Below are positions 15,049 through 24,929 of a DNA stretch of 33,437 nucleotides, piece after piece. Origin of the DNA: Eubacteriales Family XIII. Incertae Sedis bacterium. GTDB taxonomy: Bacteria; Bacillota; Clostridia; Peptostreptococcales; Anaerovoracaceae. Below the pieces are notes generated by a model. It was given only the letters and a program-made list of their open reading frames with translations, was not told the DNA's origin and did not search any database. Location: positions 1-33,437 of the forward strand of contig JAISBV010000134.1 in the NCBI GenBank assembly GCA_031266025.1, given 5' to 3'. The position numbers were made by a program, and so were the translations under genes. The stretch's first letter is position 1. Every line of letters starts with the position of its first letter.

Positions 15049-15609
15049 TTATTTCGCTCGGCCCAGATATTCACCGCTGCGCGTGTCAATTTGAATTATT
15101 TCGCCCGTTTCGATGAAGATGGGCACCTGTATTACCGCTCCTGTTTCAACTGTGGCGGCCTTAGTTACATTGGTAGCCGTGTCGCCCTTGACGCCCGGTT
15201 CCGTATCCGTCACTTTCAGGTTCACGAAATTGGGCGGCTCTACAAGGAAGGCTTTGTCCTTGAAAAACTTGATCGTCGCAAGGTCGTTCTCGCGCATATA
15301 GGGAATGGCGTCCTCAACCTGATCCGGCATCAGAGGCGTTTGCTCATATGTTTCTTGATCCATGAAATAATAGAGCTCGCCGTCATTGTACAGATACTGC
15401 ATCGTCTTCGTTTCTATATGGGCGTTGTTGAACTTATCGTTCGGGTTGAACGCCTCTTCCCGCGTGGCCCCCGTCAGGATATTCCTGTATTTCGTTCTGA
15501 CGAACGCGGCGCCTTTTCCGGGTTTCACATGCTGAAAATCCAAAATCACATGCGGTTCGCCGTCGATTTCAAATGTTATTCCCTTTCGAAATTCACTTGC
15601 GGAAATCAT
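15049..15609 (-). CDS. efp: Elongation factor P
   Basis: EF-P binds between the P and E sites of stalled ribosomes and promotes peptide bond formation at consecutive prolines. The 186-residue product has the three beta-barrel domains. The tip loop [14 protein letters not shown] carries K32, at the place of the lysine modified in other species. [39 protein letters not shown] is a standard C-terminal region. The frame is open for 14 more codons upstream, but the ATG at 15609 is preceded by GGAGG nine bases away and matches the family start [10 protein letters not shown]. Modification genes are not in view. It stands apart from its neighbours by gaps on both sides. Confidence 0.97.
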   Translation of the reverse strand: MISASEFRKGITFEIDGEPHVILDFQHVKPGKGAAFVRTKYRNILTGATREEAFNPNDKFNNAHIETKTMQYLYNDGELYYFMDQETYEQTPLMPDQVEDAIPYMRENDLATIKFFKDKAFLVEPPNFVNLKVTDTEPGVKGDTATNVTKAATVETGAVIQVPIFIETGEIIQIDTRSGEYLGRAK

Positions 15610-15732
15610 TCTCGTATACCTCCGTTGGACAATTGTCCGGCCTTTAGACACTGTTAAAAAATAACCTGTACATCTTGCTTGTCTTTTTTACCGGAGCCTT
15701 GCGGACGCGAACGTCTTTTGCAATGATAACAC

Positions 15733-15738
15733 ATTATA
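15733..15738 (-). promoter_or_regulatory. Possible -10 element for efp
   Basis: TATAAT on the minus strand within the 188-base gap between ylbF and efp. No good -35 box is at the right distance, and the leader to the efp ATG would be over 100 bases. The gap also contains a variant of the CGCAAG-CTCCGG module at 15691-15704 and a small GACG-TTCG-CGTC hairpin. Confidence 0.3.
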
Positions 15739-15789
15739 CCCTCGGCGGCAAGCAATTGTTGAGTTTAACATCAACGCCTTATCACTTAG

Positions 15790-15801
15790 TTGAGTAGTTA
15801 C
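15790..15801. repeat. Short copy of the dispersed repeat terminus at the 3' end of ylbF
   Basis: TTGAGTAGTTAC, identical over 12 bases to the ends of the elements near 7500 and 24930. The ylbF stop codon TAA (15798-15800) lies inside it. Matching stops beyond these bases, so it may be a remnant or chance. Confidence 0.45.
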
Positions 15802-16124
15802 ATTTTAATCACTTCGCCGAGTATCGAATAAATATCATTAACCATAAGCGTAAAGCGCATCTCGGCCTGCACGTATTCGGCGGCGACGGGATCGCGCATC
15901 AGGATTTGGTACAATGACTGCGCCTGCGCCATCACATCTTCCGCAAGCGTCTCTCCCGCCAATTGCTTCCGCTGAAGATCAAACTGTTTGGCCCGAAAAT
16001 CGTTTATCATAGCCGCCAATTCCGGATTTTGGGCCGCCGATTCCCTCGCGACCGTATACTGCCTGTATTCGTCCGACTCTTTGATGGAACGCGCGAGCGC
16101 GTGAGCTTGGTCGTGGATGGTCAT
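15798..16124 (-). CDS. ylbF: YlbF/YmcA family regulator
   Basis: YlbF and YmcA are small helical proteins that, with YaaT, steer RNase Y and affect competence, biofilm and sporulation in B. subtilis. The 108-residue product is rich in helix-forming residues and shows family blocks AHALARSIKESDEYRQY (7-23), DFRAKQFDLQRKQL, and VAAEYVQAEMRFTLMVNDIYSIL near the end. It may be YlbF or YmcA; the family is clear but the exact orthologue is not. AAGGAG lies 10 bases before the ATG. It follows rnjA by 31 bases, so an RNase J and a YlbF-like factor are probably transcribed together. Confidence 0.85.
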   Translation of the reverse strand: MTIHDQAHALARSIKESDEYRQYTVARESAAQNPELAAMINDFRAKQFDLQRKQLAGETLAEDVMAQAQSLYQILMRDPVAAEYVQAEMRFTLMVNDIYSILGEVIKM

Positions 16125-16155
16125 TACAGTACATCTCCTTTCCCTGTTCGCATAA

Positions 16156-17835
16156 CTATACTTCCATGAACACAGGCAGAATTACGGGATTTCTGCGCGT
16201 CTTCAAATAGATAAAATCCCTGAGTTCCTCCCTGACGGCGTTCTTCATGGTCAAACGGTCTCGCACGCTTTTTTTGGTGCATTTTACGATACACTGTTCG
16301 GCGACGGTGCGCGCGGACTCAATCAAATCCTCGTTTTCGCGCACATATACGAAACCGCGAGATATTATCTCCGGGCCCGATATTATCTCGCCTGTGGCCT
16401 TTGATACAGACAGAGCGACTATTATCAGCCCGGACTCCGAGAGCAAACGTCTGTCGCGCAGCACTATGTTGCCGACGTCGCCGACGCCGAGACCGTCCAC
16501 AAAGACCGGGGCGGCAGGTATCTCTTCACGCGATATGTTCACCCTGTTTTGGCTCAGATTCAGAACCTGCCCGTTTTCCAGTATGAATATGTTATCGTGC
16601 TTCATGCCGAGACTTTCGGCTATGACCGCATGTTGATGCAAGTGCCTGTACTCGCCGTGTACGGGCATGAAGTATTTTGGCTTGATCAGCGAATGGATCA
16701 GCTTCAATTCCTCCGCGCAAGCATGGCCGGAAACATGGATATCGGCAATATCCGAATAGATGACTTCGGCGCCTTTCTCGAAGAGCTTGTTAACAACGTT
16801 CGACACGGTGCGTTCATTGCCGGGTATAGGGCTTGACGACAGTATAACCATATCACCCTTCTTGATCTGTACGGCTTTGTGGTCATTGTCCGCCATGCGC
16901 GCGAGGGCGGACATAGGTTCGCCTTGGCTGCCCGTCGTGATCACGACCAATTCCTTGTCGGGACTGTTCTTTATCTTGTTGACGTCTATGAGGACGCCGG
17001 TCGGTATCTTCACATATCCGAGATCAATGGCAAGGTTCAGCACATTGACCATACTCCGGCCTGAAACAGCCACGCGTCTGCCAAACATTACGGCTGTATC
17101 TATGATCTTTTGCACGCGGTGTACGTTTGAAGAGAACGACGCGATGATGATACGCGAATCGGAACCGCGGAATATATTTTCAAGCGTCATCCCCACCACG
17201 CGCTCGGACGCGGTATAACCCTTGCGCTCCGCGTTTGTGCTGTCGGCCATAAGCAGAAGCACGCCTTCTCGTCCTATCTCCGCCAAACGCTGAAAATTGA
17301 TGGGTTCGCCGTCGACGGGCGTGTAGTCTATCTTAAAATCCCCCGTATGAAATATTTTTCCGACAGGCGTATCTATGGCAAGACACAGCGAATCGGCTAT
17401 AGAATGAGTCGTGCGTATGGCTTCTATGCGGAACGGGCCGATATTTACAACTTCTCCGGCTTTGATCGTCTTGAGATTTCCCTTGATATTATGCTCACGC
17501 AGCTTGTTTTCGACGAGTCCGAGCGTGAGACGCGTGCCGTAGATAGGCAAACTCAATTCCTGAAGCAGATAAGGTATCGCGCCTATGTGATCCTCGTGTC
17601 CGTGCGTGAGTATCATGCCGCGCAGCTTCGCGCGGTTTTTGATCAGATACGCGAAATCCGGCAGCACGATGTCTATCCCGTACATCTCATCGTCCGGGAA
17701 CGACATGCCGCAGTCAACTATCATTATATCGTCCTTGTATTCCAAGACCGTGATATTCTTGCCGATCTCGTTCAGACCGCCCAGAGGAATCAGCTTCAGT
17801 CGGCTTTGGTCATGATTTTTTTCTTTTATTTTCAA
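16156..17835 (-). CDS. rnjA: Ribonuclease J
   Basis: RNase J is a metallo-beta-lactamase/beta-CASP enzyme with 5'-3' exonuclease and endonuclease activity in mRNA decay and rRNA maturation. At 559 residues it is full length. The zinc motif is THGHEDH at 77-83, with LRGMILTHGHEDHIGAIPYL around it. MADSTNAERKG, then the beta-CASP region, FMPVHGEYRHLHQH, and a C-terminal domain ending in LKTRRNPVILPVFMEV follow. I cannot tell J1 from J2; a single copy is seen. The start is a TTG at 17835, with AAGGA seven bases upstream. It follows leuS by 33 bases. Confidence 0.95.
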   Translation of the reverse strand: MKIKEKNHDQSRLKLIPLGGLNEIGKNITVLEYKDDIMIVDCGMSFPDDEMYGIDIVLPDFAYLIKNRAKLRGMILTHGHEDHIGAIPYLLQELSLPIYGTRLTLGLVENKLREHNIKGNLKTIKAGEVVNIGPFRIEAIRTTHSIADSLCLAIDTPVGKIFHTGDFKIDYTPVDGEPINFQRLAEIGREGVLLLMADSTNAERKGYTASERVVGMTLENIFRGSDSRIIIASFSSNVHRVQKIIDTAVMFGRRVAVSGRSMVNVLNLAIDLGYVKIPTGVLIDVNKIKNSPDKELVVITTGSQGEPMSALARMADNDHKAVQIKKGDMVILSSSPIPGNERTVSNVVNKLFEKGAEVIYSDIADIHVSGHACAEELKLIHSLIKPKYFMPVHGEYRHLHQHAVIAESLGMKHDNIFILENGQVLNLSQNRVNISREEIPAAPVFVDGLGVGDVGNIVLRDRRLLSESGLIIVALSVSKATGEIISGPEIISRGFVYVRENEDLIESARTVAEQCIVKCTKKSVRDRLTMKNAVREELRDFIYLKTRRNPVILPVFMEV

Positions 17836-17868
17836 TCTGTATTCCTTTCATGTATTTTGTTGCTGTTT

Positions 17869-20346
17869 TTACTGCTGTATTACGATATTTATCAGTTTGT
17901 CGGGAACGGCGATGAGCTTCAATACATCCCTGCCGTCGATCAGACGCTTGACGCGCTCATCGGCGCACACCGCAGCGATAAGCCCTTCCCTGTCGAGACC
18001 GCTCTCCGTTTCTACCCTTTCTTTGATCTTGCCGTTTATCTGAACGACGATCTCCGCGCGGGCGCGCACAAGCGCGTCTTCGCTGTAATCCGGCCATTTC
18101 GCGCCGTAAAGCGAGTCGACGTGCCCTGTGATTTGCCACAATTCCTCACAGATATGCGGTGTGAACGGCGACAATATCAGTATCAGGTTCGTCACGGCGG
18201 CCTTCAGCAGACCGGCGTCCGCCGCCTTTTCCTCTTTGTATTTGTACAGCGCGTTTACCATCTCCATTATGGAACTGATCGCGGTGTTGAAACCGAAACG
18301 CCCGCCTATGTCGTCCGAAACCTTCTTTATCGCGCGGTTCATCGCGAAGTCAAGCTCCTTGTCAGCCTCTGAAACGGCCTTATATCCGTCCCCTGCGGTC
18401 TTGACGGCATCCGTGAGCTCGTTGACGATCCGGTATACCCTGTTCAGAAAACGGTAGCTTCCTTCCACGCCCGCATCGGACCATTCGAGTTCTTTTTCGG
18501 GCGGCGACGCGAACAGTATAAACAAGCGCGCGGTATCGGCGCCGTACCTGTTTATAATGTCCCCCGGTGAAACGACGTTGCCGATGGATTTCGACATCTT
18601 CTTCCCGTCCTTCAGCACCATTCCCTGCGTCAGCAGGTTCGTGAACGGCTCGTCGACGGGGCTCATGCCGATGTCGTACAAAAATTTCGTAAAAAATCTG
18701 GCGTACAGCAGATGCAGTATGGCGTGCTCGACGCCGCCGATATACTGATCCACCGCCATCCAGTAAGCGGCTTTCTCCTTGGAAAAAGCGACTTTTTCGT
18801 TGCGCGCGTCGCAAAAGCGCAGAAAATACCAAGATGAGTCCAAAAATGTGTCCATAGTGTCGATCTCCCTCTCGGCCTTACCGCCGCATTCGGGGCAGAT
18901 CGTTTCGCTGAACGTCTTGCTCGTCGTCAGGGGGGACTCGCCCTTGCCCGTAAAGGCGACGTCCGTTGGCAAAAGTATAGGCAGGTTTTCTTCCTTTTCG
19001 GGCAGCCAACCGCAATTTTCGCAATGAATCATCGGTATGGGCGTGCCCCAGTAGCGCTGCCGCGAGATGAGCCAGTCGCGCAGCCTGAAGTTGACGGAAC
19101 CCTTGCCGATACCGTTCGTCTCAAGATATTCCGTGATCTTTTCTATTGCCTCGCGGTTCCTCATACCGTTGAACGCGCCGGAATTGATCATGAGACCCTC
19201 GGCTACGAAGGCCTCTTTCAGATCGTTCGTGTCGATATCGGGATTCTCGGGGTCGACGACGGGAATGATATCGAGACCGTATTTCACGGCGAAATCGAAG
19301 TCCCTTTGGTCATGCGCGGGTACCGCCATGATAGCGCCGGTACCGTAATCCATGAGCACGTAATTCGCGATATAGACGGGAACCCTCGCGCCGTTCATCG
19401 GGTTTACGGCGCAGCGGCCTATGAAAAGCCCTTCTTTTTCAAGTGTGGTGGACGTCCTGTCTATATCGGACATATACTGCAGCTTGCCTACGAAAGCCCG
19501 AACCGGCGCTTCATACTCGCCGCCCGCCGTGAGCTCCGCGACAAATGGGTGCTCGGGCGCCAACACCATATACGTCACGCCGAACAGCGTATCGGGGCGC
19601 GTGGTGAAGATTCGCAGCGCCTTGTCAAATCCTTCTATGGAAAAATCGACTTCCGCTCCCGTGCTCCTGCCTATCCAATTCTTCTGCATGAGCTTGACCT
19701 TGGGGGGCCAGTCTCCGAGCTTGTCGAGATCCGCAAGTAAACGCTCCGCGTAATCCGTGATCTTCAGATACCATTGTTCGAGATCCTTCTTGCCCACGGC
19801 GGAACCGCAGCGGTCGCAAACGCCGTCGACGACCTGTTCGTTTGCAAGCACCGTTTCGCAGGAAGGACACCAATTGACGGGATTTTTTTTCTTATAGGCC
19901 AGACCGTTCTTGAAGAACTGTACAAATATCCATTGCATCCATCTGTAATACTCGGGTTCGCAGGTCGCGATCTCGCGATCCCAGTCATAAGCTATACCAA
20001 GCTGTTTGAGTTGTTCCCGCATCTCTCCCATGTTGTCATGGGTCCAGATGTTCGGATGTACGCCTTTCTGTATAGCCGCGTTCTCGGCGGGGAGACCGAA
20101 GGAATCCCAACCCATCGGATGCAATACGTTTTTGCCCTTCATTTTAAAATACCGGGCCGCTACGTCGCCTATGGAATAATTGCGCACATGTCCCATATGC
20201 AGCTTGCCCGACGGATACGGGAACATCTCAAGCAAATAGTATTTGTCGGCGTCCGGCAATTCCTCGGTCTTGAACAGTCCTTTGTCGTCCCAATATTGCT
20301 GCCATTTTTTTTCGATCTCGTCAAAATTGTATCTGTACTCCGCCAT
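17869..20346 (-). CDS. leuS: Leucyl-tRNA synthetase
   Basis: LeuRS charges tRNA-Leu with leucine and edits mischarged product. From the ATG at 20346 it is 825 residues. HIGH appears as KLHMGH (48-53), and [10 protein letters not shown] near residue 575. The zinc-binding cysteines are C160, C163, C177 and C180. The CP1 editing domain (about 220-420) includes TTRPDTLFG and [18 protein letters not shown] stands five bases before the chosen ATG; a GTG two codons upstream would overlap the ribosome-binding site and is less likely. It follows rsfS by 12 bases. No T-box leader precedes it. Two tRNA-Leu genes lie in the same window but 12 kb away. Confidence 0.97.
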   Translation of the reverse strand: MAEYRYNFDEIEKKWQQYWDDKGLFKTEELPDADKYYLLEMFPYPSGKLHMGHVRNYSIGDVAARYFKMKGKNVLHPMGWDSFGLPAENAAIQKGVHPNIWTHDNMGEMREQLKQLGIAYDWDREIATCEPEYYRWMQWIFVQFFKNGLAYKKKNPVNWCPSCETVLANEQVVDGVCDRCGSAVGKKDLEQWYLKITDYAERLLADLDKLGDWPPKVKLMQKNWIGRSTGAEVDFSIEGFDKALRIFTTRPDTLFGVTYMVLAPEHPFVAELTAGGEYEAPVRAFVGKLQYMSDIDRTSTTLEKEGLFIGRCAVNPMNGARVPVYIANYVLMDYGTGAIMAVPAHDQRDFDFAVKYGLDIIPVVDPENPDIDTNDLKEAFVAEGLMINSGAFNGMRNREAIEKITEYLETNGIGKGSVNFRLRDWLISRQRYWGTPIPMIHCENCGWLPEKEENLPILLPTDVAFTGKGESPLTTSKTFSETICPECGGKAEREIDTMDTFLDSSWYFLRFCDARNEKVAFSKEKAAYWMAVDQYIGGVEHAILHLLYARFFTKFLYDIGMSPVDEPFTNLLTQGMVLKDGKKMSKSIGNVVSPGDIINRYGADTARLFILFASPPEKELEWSDAGVEGSYRFLNRVYRIVNELTDAVKTAGDGYKAVSEADKELDFAMNRAIKKVSDDIGGRFGFNTAISSIMEMVNALYKYKEEKAADAGLLKAAVTNLILILSPFTPHICEELWQITGHVDSLYGAKWPDYSEDALVRARAEIVVQINGKIKERVETESGLDREGLIAAVCADERVKRLIDGRDVLKLIAVPDKLINIVIQQ

Positions 20347-20358
20347 ATTCACTCCTTG

Positions 20359-20724
20359 TTACTGTTCCTGTTCCTCTTCCACATCGATCCGTTCACCGTC
20401 TCCCCATATTAGTTCAATGCGGTACAGATCCCTCTGTTCCTTTGTGAAAACATTGACAATGACGTCTCCGTAATCGAGAAGCACCCAACCGGATTCCGGC
20501 TTGCCCTCGATATGTTTGAGCACAGCGCCCGCTTCTGTAAGAGCGGTCTCCGCGTCGTCCGCAAGACTGCCCACTTGCCGCGTCGAATTACCTGCGGCTA
20601 TCACGAGATAGTCCGCGAATGACGACTTTTCGGCAATATCCAAAATCACGATATCGTTCCCTTTCTTTTGGCGCAGTACGCCGGCGGCGGCAAGCGCCAA
20701 TTCTCTGCTATCCAAGTTGTTCAA
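20359..20724 (-). CDS. rsfS: Ribosomal silencing factor RsfS
   Basis: RsfS binds uL14 on the large subunit and blocks subunit joining under poor nutrition. The 121-residue protein has the family blocks DIVILDIAEKSSFADYLVIAAGNSTRQV (24-51) and SGWVLLDYGDVIVNVFTKEQRDLYRIELIWGDG (83-115). The start is a TTG at 20724 with AAGGGG seven bases upstream. It follows yqeK by 17 bases and precedes leuS by 12, the usual nadD-yqeK-rsfS order. The tail is acidic. Confidence 0.95.
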   Translation of the reverse strand: MNNLDSRELALAAAGVLRQKKGNDIVILDIAEKSSFADYLVIAAGNSTRQVGSLADDAETALTEAGAVLKHIEGKPESGWVLLDYGDVIVNVFTKEQRDLYRIELIWGDGERIDVEEEQEQ

Positions 20725-20741
20725 ACACAGTCCCCTTTCCC

Positions 20742-21308
20742 TTAATTGTTTAAGCCGTTAAACCATTCGAGCGCGCGCAGGGAGGCAGGATCCGGCGTCC
20801 GTCCCTTTTCGCTCAGCCGGCGCAGCGTGTTTTCGAGCGCCGCGCGGCATGCGGCGTTCAAATCCTTTTCTGCTGTTTCACGCAATTCCGAAACACCGTC
20901 GTAATCGCGCGAAGGCTCTGCGGCATCGGCCGCGTACAGTATCTTTTCGAGCTCGGACATACCCGCCCTGCCTGTTGTGTGATAGCGTACGGCATCCAAC
21001 AGCTCCGCGTCCGTCACACCGAGCTCACGCTCCATAAAGGCGGCCGCGACCGGACCGTGAGAGAGATTTGCGTCGCCTTTCAGAGAATGATCGAGACCAT
21101 AGACGTCGATAAGCGCGTCAAGCTCGGATAAAGACGCGCCCCTGAACCAATCGTGCAACAAAGCCGCCCGTTCCGCCTTGTCCGCGTCGACCCCGTAACG
21201 TCTCGCCAACTCCGCCGCTGTTTTCGCCGCGCCCATAACGTGCTCGGCCCTCTTTTTTCCGAGCCGCGCTTCAAGCGCGTCACGGTTTACAGTAAAGTCC
21301 GTTCTCAT
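20742..21308 (-). CDS. yqeK: YqeK-type HD-domain hydrolase (Ap4A symmetrical hydrolase family)
   Basis: YqeK proteins split Ap4A into two ADP using iron bound in an HD domain. The 188-residue protein has H22 in the first helix region (AEHVMGAAKTAAELA), the HD pair in AALLHDW (about 48-54), HGPVAAAFMERELG, HTTGRAGMSELEKILYAADAAEPSR with an aspartate ligand, and a typical C-terminal RTPDPASLRALEWFN. The ATG lies 29 bases inside nadD, and no strong Shine-Dalgarno is visible, so it is probably coupled to nadD translation. The function is by family, not tested. Confidence 0.9.
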   Translation of the reverse strand: MRTDFTVNRDALEARLGKKRAEHVMGAAKTAAELARRYGVDADKAERAALLHDWFRGASLSELDALIDVYGLDHSLKGDANLSHGPVAAAFMERELGVTDAELLDAVRYHTTGRAGMSELEKILYAADAAEPSRDYDGVSELRETAEKDLNAACRAALENTLRRLSEKGRTPDPASLRALEWFNGLNN

Positions 21309-21888
21309 ATATATATTTACCCACCGAAGCGGGAACGAGTCCTTCTATGCTTTCGCCCGCGCGTACGCGCGCGCGTATCTCCGACGAAGAGATATCCGTT
21401 TTGGGATTGTCCATAAGTATCACGCGCGCGCCATAGCTTTCGCGCAGCCGCTCGGCGCACAGCTCAAAGTCGTCCTCGCCGCTGCCCGGGCGCCGCGCCG
21501 CGATAAACGAAAATTCCCGCAGCAGCTCGTCCGCTCTGTACCATTTTTCGAGCATCAGGAGCATGTCCGCGCCGAGAAGAAAAAATATCTCACCCGTTTT
21601 CGCGCCGTCGCCTCTTATAGCCCTCAGTGAATCTATAGTGTAGGATACGCCTCCGCGCGCAAGTTCGACATCCGTGACCCCGAAACGTTCGCCGCCGCGA
21701 ATCGCCAAATGCAGCATATCCATCCTGTGCGCGCTCCCGCTCATATTCGCGCTGAGCTTGAAAGGCTGGCTGTGAACGGGCATAAAAAGCAGCATATCGA
21801 GCTCGACCGCGCATATCGCCCGTTCCGCAATTGCGAGGTGAGCATTGTGTACCGGGTCGAAGCTGCCGCCGAATACGCCGGTTCTCAT
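21280..21888 (-). CDS. nadD: Nicotinate-nucleotide adenylyltransferase
   Basis: NadD adenylates nicotinate mononucleotide to deamido-NAD in NAD synthesis. The 202-residue protein has the nucleotidyltransferase motif GGSFDPVHNAHL (7-18) and the late ISSSEIRARVRAG motif (about 168-180). LGADMLLMLEKWYRADELL matches the family middle region. Its ATG overlaps the aspS stop as ATGA, so it is coupled to aspS, and yqeK overlaps its end by 29 bases. Confidence 0.96.
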   Translation of the reverse strand: MRTGVFGGSFDPVHNAHLAIAERAICAVELDMLLFMPVHSQPFKLSANMSGSAHRMDMLHLAIRGGERFGVTDVELARGGVSYTIDSLRAIRGDGAKTGEIFFLLGADMLLMLEKWYRADELLREFSFIAARRPGSGEDDFELCAERLRESYGARVILMDNPKTDISSSEIRARVRAGESIEGLVPASVGKYIYENGLYCKP

Positions 21889-23651
21889 TCCGCGCTTCCG
21901 AGCGAGAGCTCCAAAAGCTGCTCGCGCGAAACCTCGCCCGGCGCGCCGCTGACGGGACAGACGGCCATCTGATTTTTGGGGAAGGCTATAACTTCGCGTA
22001 TGCTCTGTTCGCCGAGCAGAAGCATTACCAATCTGTCCAATCCGTAGGCCAAACCGCCGTGCGGCGGAACACCGTATTTGAAGGCTTCGAGCAAGAAGCC
22101 GAACTTGCTCTCCGTATCCTCGCGAGAGAGCCCCAATATCTCAAACATTTTCGCCTGCAAGGATCTGTCGTGTATCCTGACGCTGCCGCCGCCGAGCTCG
22201 ACGCCGTTCATGATAATATCGTAAGCCCTCGCTCTCACGGCCGCCGGATTTGTGTCAAGAAGCGCGACGTCCTCAGACTTGGGCGCCGTAAAGGGATGAT
22301 GTACGGCTGAAAGCTCTCCGCTTTCATCGTCGCGCTCGAACAGCGGAAAATCAACCACCCATAAGAGATTATAGCGCTTGTCGTCGAGCATGCCAAAGCG
22401 TCTCGCTATTTCGCGTCTCAGAAACCCCAAACTGTCAAACACGGTCTTGCTCTTCCCCGCCGTTATGAGAATGAGATCGCCGGGTTTACCGGAAAATAAT
22501 TCTGTAAATTTCAGCATTTCCGTTTCACCGAAGAATTTTCCGAACGAAGACGTTACGCTGTCGGCGCCCATGCGAACCCACGCAAGCCCTTTGGCGCCGT
22601 ATACCTTTATATCATCCTGCAGTTTGTCCACATCCTTGCGGCTCAAGCGTTCCGCGCCGCCCTCTATATTTATGCCGCGCACGTCGCCCCCGGTCGCGAC
22701 CGCGTCCGCAAACACACGGAAACCGCAGTCGCGAACGGTCTCGTTCACGCATACGAGCTCAAAGCCGAAACGCGTGTCCGGCTTGTCGCTGCCGAAACGT
22801 TCAAGCGCCTCGGCGTAGCTGTATCTCGGAAAAGGCGTTTCGAGCCCAATGCCCATAACCTCCTTGAACACATGCGTCAGATAAGCTTCCTGCACGGCTA
22901 TGACGTCGTCCTCGTCGACGAATGACATCTCAAGATCTACCTGCGTAAACTCGGGCTGCCTGTCGGCGCGCAGATCCTCGTCGCGAAAACACTTCACGAT
23001 CTGCATGTAGCGATCCGCGCCGCCTGCCATAAGCAGCTGCTTATAGAGCTGAGGCGACTGGGGCAGCGCATAGAACAGTCCGGCGCTTACGCGGCTCGGC
23101 ACAAGATAGTCGCGCGCTCCCTCAGGCGTGGGTTTTACGAGCATCGGCGTTTCTATCTCCGTAAAGCCCTGCCCGTCGAAAAAATCACGCGTCGCCTTGC
23201 TCACGGCGTGACGAAAGCTGAGATTGCGCTGCATTTTATGCTTTCTCAGATCGAGACAGCGGTATTTAAGACGCAGGTTTTCGTCCGCATTATCGTCGTC
23301 CTTCACGTATATGGGCGGTGTTTCGGCTTCCGAATATATCACCATATCGCTGACGAATATCTCTATGTCGCCCGTGGCGAGAGCGTTGTTCTTGGCCTCG
23401 CGCGCCCTGACGCCGCCTTTAACGCCCACAACGTACTCGCCGCGCAGACTGTCCGCCGCCTCAAAAAGAGCATTTGGCGCGTCGTCGTCGAATACGATCT
23501 GCACCATACCCGTTTTGTCGCGCAGATCGCAGAATATAAGGCCTCCGAGGTTCCTGCGTCTCTGTATCCAACCGTTCAGAACAACAGTCTCTCCGATGTT
23601 ACCGGCGGTCAGAACACCGCACATATGTGTACGCTTGTATATATTATCCAT
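21885..23651 (-). CDS. aspS: Aspartyl-tRNA synthetase
   Basis: Bacterial AspRS of 588 residues. The N-terminal anticodon-binding OB-fold includes LNGWIQRRRNLGGLIFCDLRD (25-45). The class II catalytic core has KCFRDEDLRADRQPEFTQVDLEMSF (motif 2), and LAYGLDRLVMLLLGE (motif 3) near the C-terminus. The GAD insertion is present around 290-410. I cannot decide from sequence whether it is discriminating or also makes Asp-tRNA-Asn. It overlaps the end of hisS by eight bases and nadD by four. The ribosome-binding site is weak (GGGA), which fits coupling to hisS. Confidence 0.97.
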   Translation of the reverse strand: MDNIYKRTHMCGVLTAGNIGETVVLNGWIQRRRNLGGLIFCDLRDKTGMVQIVFDDDAPNALFEAADSLRGEYVVGVKGGVRAREAKNNALATGDIEIFVSDMVIYSEAETPPIYVKDDDNADENLRLKYRCLDLRKHKMQRNLSFRHAVSKATRDFFDGQGFTEIETPMLVKPTPEGARDYLVPSRVSAGLFYALPQSPQLYKQLLMAGGADRYMQIVKCFRDEDLRADRQPEFTQVDLEMSFVDEDDVIAVQEAYLTHVFKEVMGIGLETPFPRYSYAEALERFGSDKPDTRFGFELVCVNETVRDCGFRVFADAVATGGDVRGINIEGGAERLSRKDVDKLQDDIKVYGAKGLAWVRMGADSVTSSFGKFFGETEMLKFTELFSGKPGDLILITAGKSKTVFDSLGFLRREIARRFGMLDDKRYNLLWVVDFPLFERDDESGELSAVHHPFTAPKSEDVALLDTNPAAVRARAYDIIMNGVELGGGSVRIHDRSLQAKMFEILGLSREDTESKFGFLLEAFKYGVPPHGGLAYGLDRLVMLLLGEQSIREVIAFPKNQMAVCPVSGAPGEVSREQLLELSLGSAE

Positions 23652-24915
23652 GTATCCCGCTAAACTCCCTCAATATAGCGCTCGCGGCATCCGCGCGCCC
23701 CACGCGCCGCTGTTCGCCGGAAACCATATCCTTGATCACGAACTCTTTTGCCCTAAGCTCATCCTCTCCGATCACAACGGCGCAGCGAGCGCCCAGCCTG
23801 TCCGCGCGCTTGAACTGCCCCTTCAGACTGTGAGCCGGCCCGTCCATCTCCGCGCGCAGCCCGCGCGAGCGAAGATCTTTCAAAAGGGATAGCCCGGCTG
23901 CCCTTGCCTCCTCGCCCATAAAAACGATGTACGCGTCGGCGCCGGCCGGCAAAGGTATACAGGCGTCCTCCGCGTCCATAAGCAGCAGCAAACGTTCTAT
24001 GCCGAGTCCGAAGCCCACGCCGGGAACGGCCGGCCCGCCAAGCTCTTCTATAAGCCGGTCATAACGTCCGCCGCCGCAAACGGCGCCCTGCGCGCCTATG
24101 GCGGATGAAACGAATTCAAAGGCCGTCTTTGTGTAATAGTCAAGGCCGCGTACGATACCCGCATCTACCTCGAACGCGACGCCGAGCGCGTTCAGATTTT
24201 TCTTGAGCGACTCGAATGCCTCGGCGCATTCATCGCATATATAGTCGAGCATCAGCGGGGCGCCTTTGATGAGTTCTTGGCATACGGGAGACTTACAGTC
24301 CAATATGCGCATCGGATTTTTATCGAAACGATCCTTGCATGTATCGCAGAGCTCGTCCTTCTTTGGAAGAAGAAAAGCGCGAAGCGCGTCCCTGTGCCCT
24401 CCCCTGCACGCAGTGCAACCGATGCTGTTCACACGCAGCGAGGGGCTCTTAACGCCGATATCCGCCAAAAAATCGGCGGCGAGGGCTATAACCTCGGCGT
24501 CGGCCAACATATCGGATGAACCAAGATATTCGACGCCGAACTGGTGAAATTCGCGCTGTCTGCCTTTCTGAGGCCGCTCGTGACGGAAGCATGATATCTC
24601 ATACGCATATTTGGACGGTTGGGGATCGGCGTAGAGCTTGTGTTCCAAAAACGCTCGCGCGACGGAAGCCGTACCCTCGGGGCGCAAAGTCAGGCTGCGT
24701 CCGTCATAGTCGTTAAAGCTGTACATCTGTTTTTCCACAATATCCGTAGACGCGCCGACGCCGCGCGAAAAAAGCTCCGTGTACTCGAATACCGGCGTTC
24801 TGATTTCCGAAAAACCGTAACGCCTGCACGTTTCCCGGAAAGCGTTTTCCACAAAAGTCCATCTGTATACGCGATCGGGCAGAATGTCTTTGGTTCCTTT
24901 TGGGGCTTGTGTCAT
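23644..24915 (-). CDS. hisS: Histidyl-tRNA synthetase
   Basis: HisRS of 423 residues. Class II motif 2 shows as RPEGTASV (78-85) and CFRHERPQKGRQREFHQFG. The histidine-specific motif is VRGLDYYTKTAFEF, and motif 3 is VGFGLGIERLLLLM. The anticodon-binding domain follows. AAGGAG lies five bases before the ATG, and immediately upstream of that is a 25-bp copy of the dispersed repeat (24930-24954). hisS-aspS is a common Bacillota pair. No T-box leader is present between it and hemZ. Confidence 0.97.
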   Translation of the reverse strand: MTQAPKGTKDILPDRVYRWTFVENAFRETCRRYGFSEIRTPVFEYTELFSRGVGASTDIVEKQMYSFNDYDGRSLTLRPEGTASVARAFLEHKLYADPQPSKYAYEISCFRHERPQKGRQREFHQFGVEYLGSSDMLADAEVIALAADFLADIGVKSPSLRVNSIGCTACRGGHRDALRAFLLPKKDELCDTCKDRFDKNPMRILDCKSPVCQELIKGAPLMLDYICDECAEAFESLKKNLNALGVAFEVDAGIVRGLDYYTKTAFEFVSSAIGAQGAVCGGGRYDRLIEELGGPAVPGVGFGLGIERLLLLMDAEDACIPLPAGADAYIVFMGEEARAAGLSLLKDLRSRGLRAEMDGPAHSLKGQFKRADRLGARCAVVIGEDELRAKEFVIKDMVSGEQRRVGRADAASAILREFSGIHG

Positions 24916-24929
24916 ATCATCTCCTTAAT

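Noticed and set aside
17347-18372. A 341-codon plus-strand frame across the rnjA-leuS junction
   Set aside because: It is antisense to two well-defined genes, is low in recognisable motifs and has no ribosome-binding site of note.
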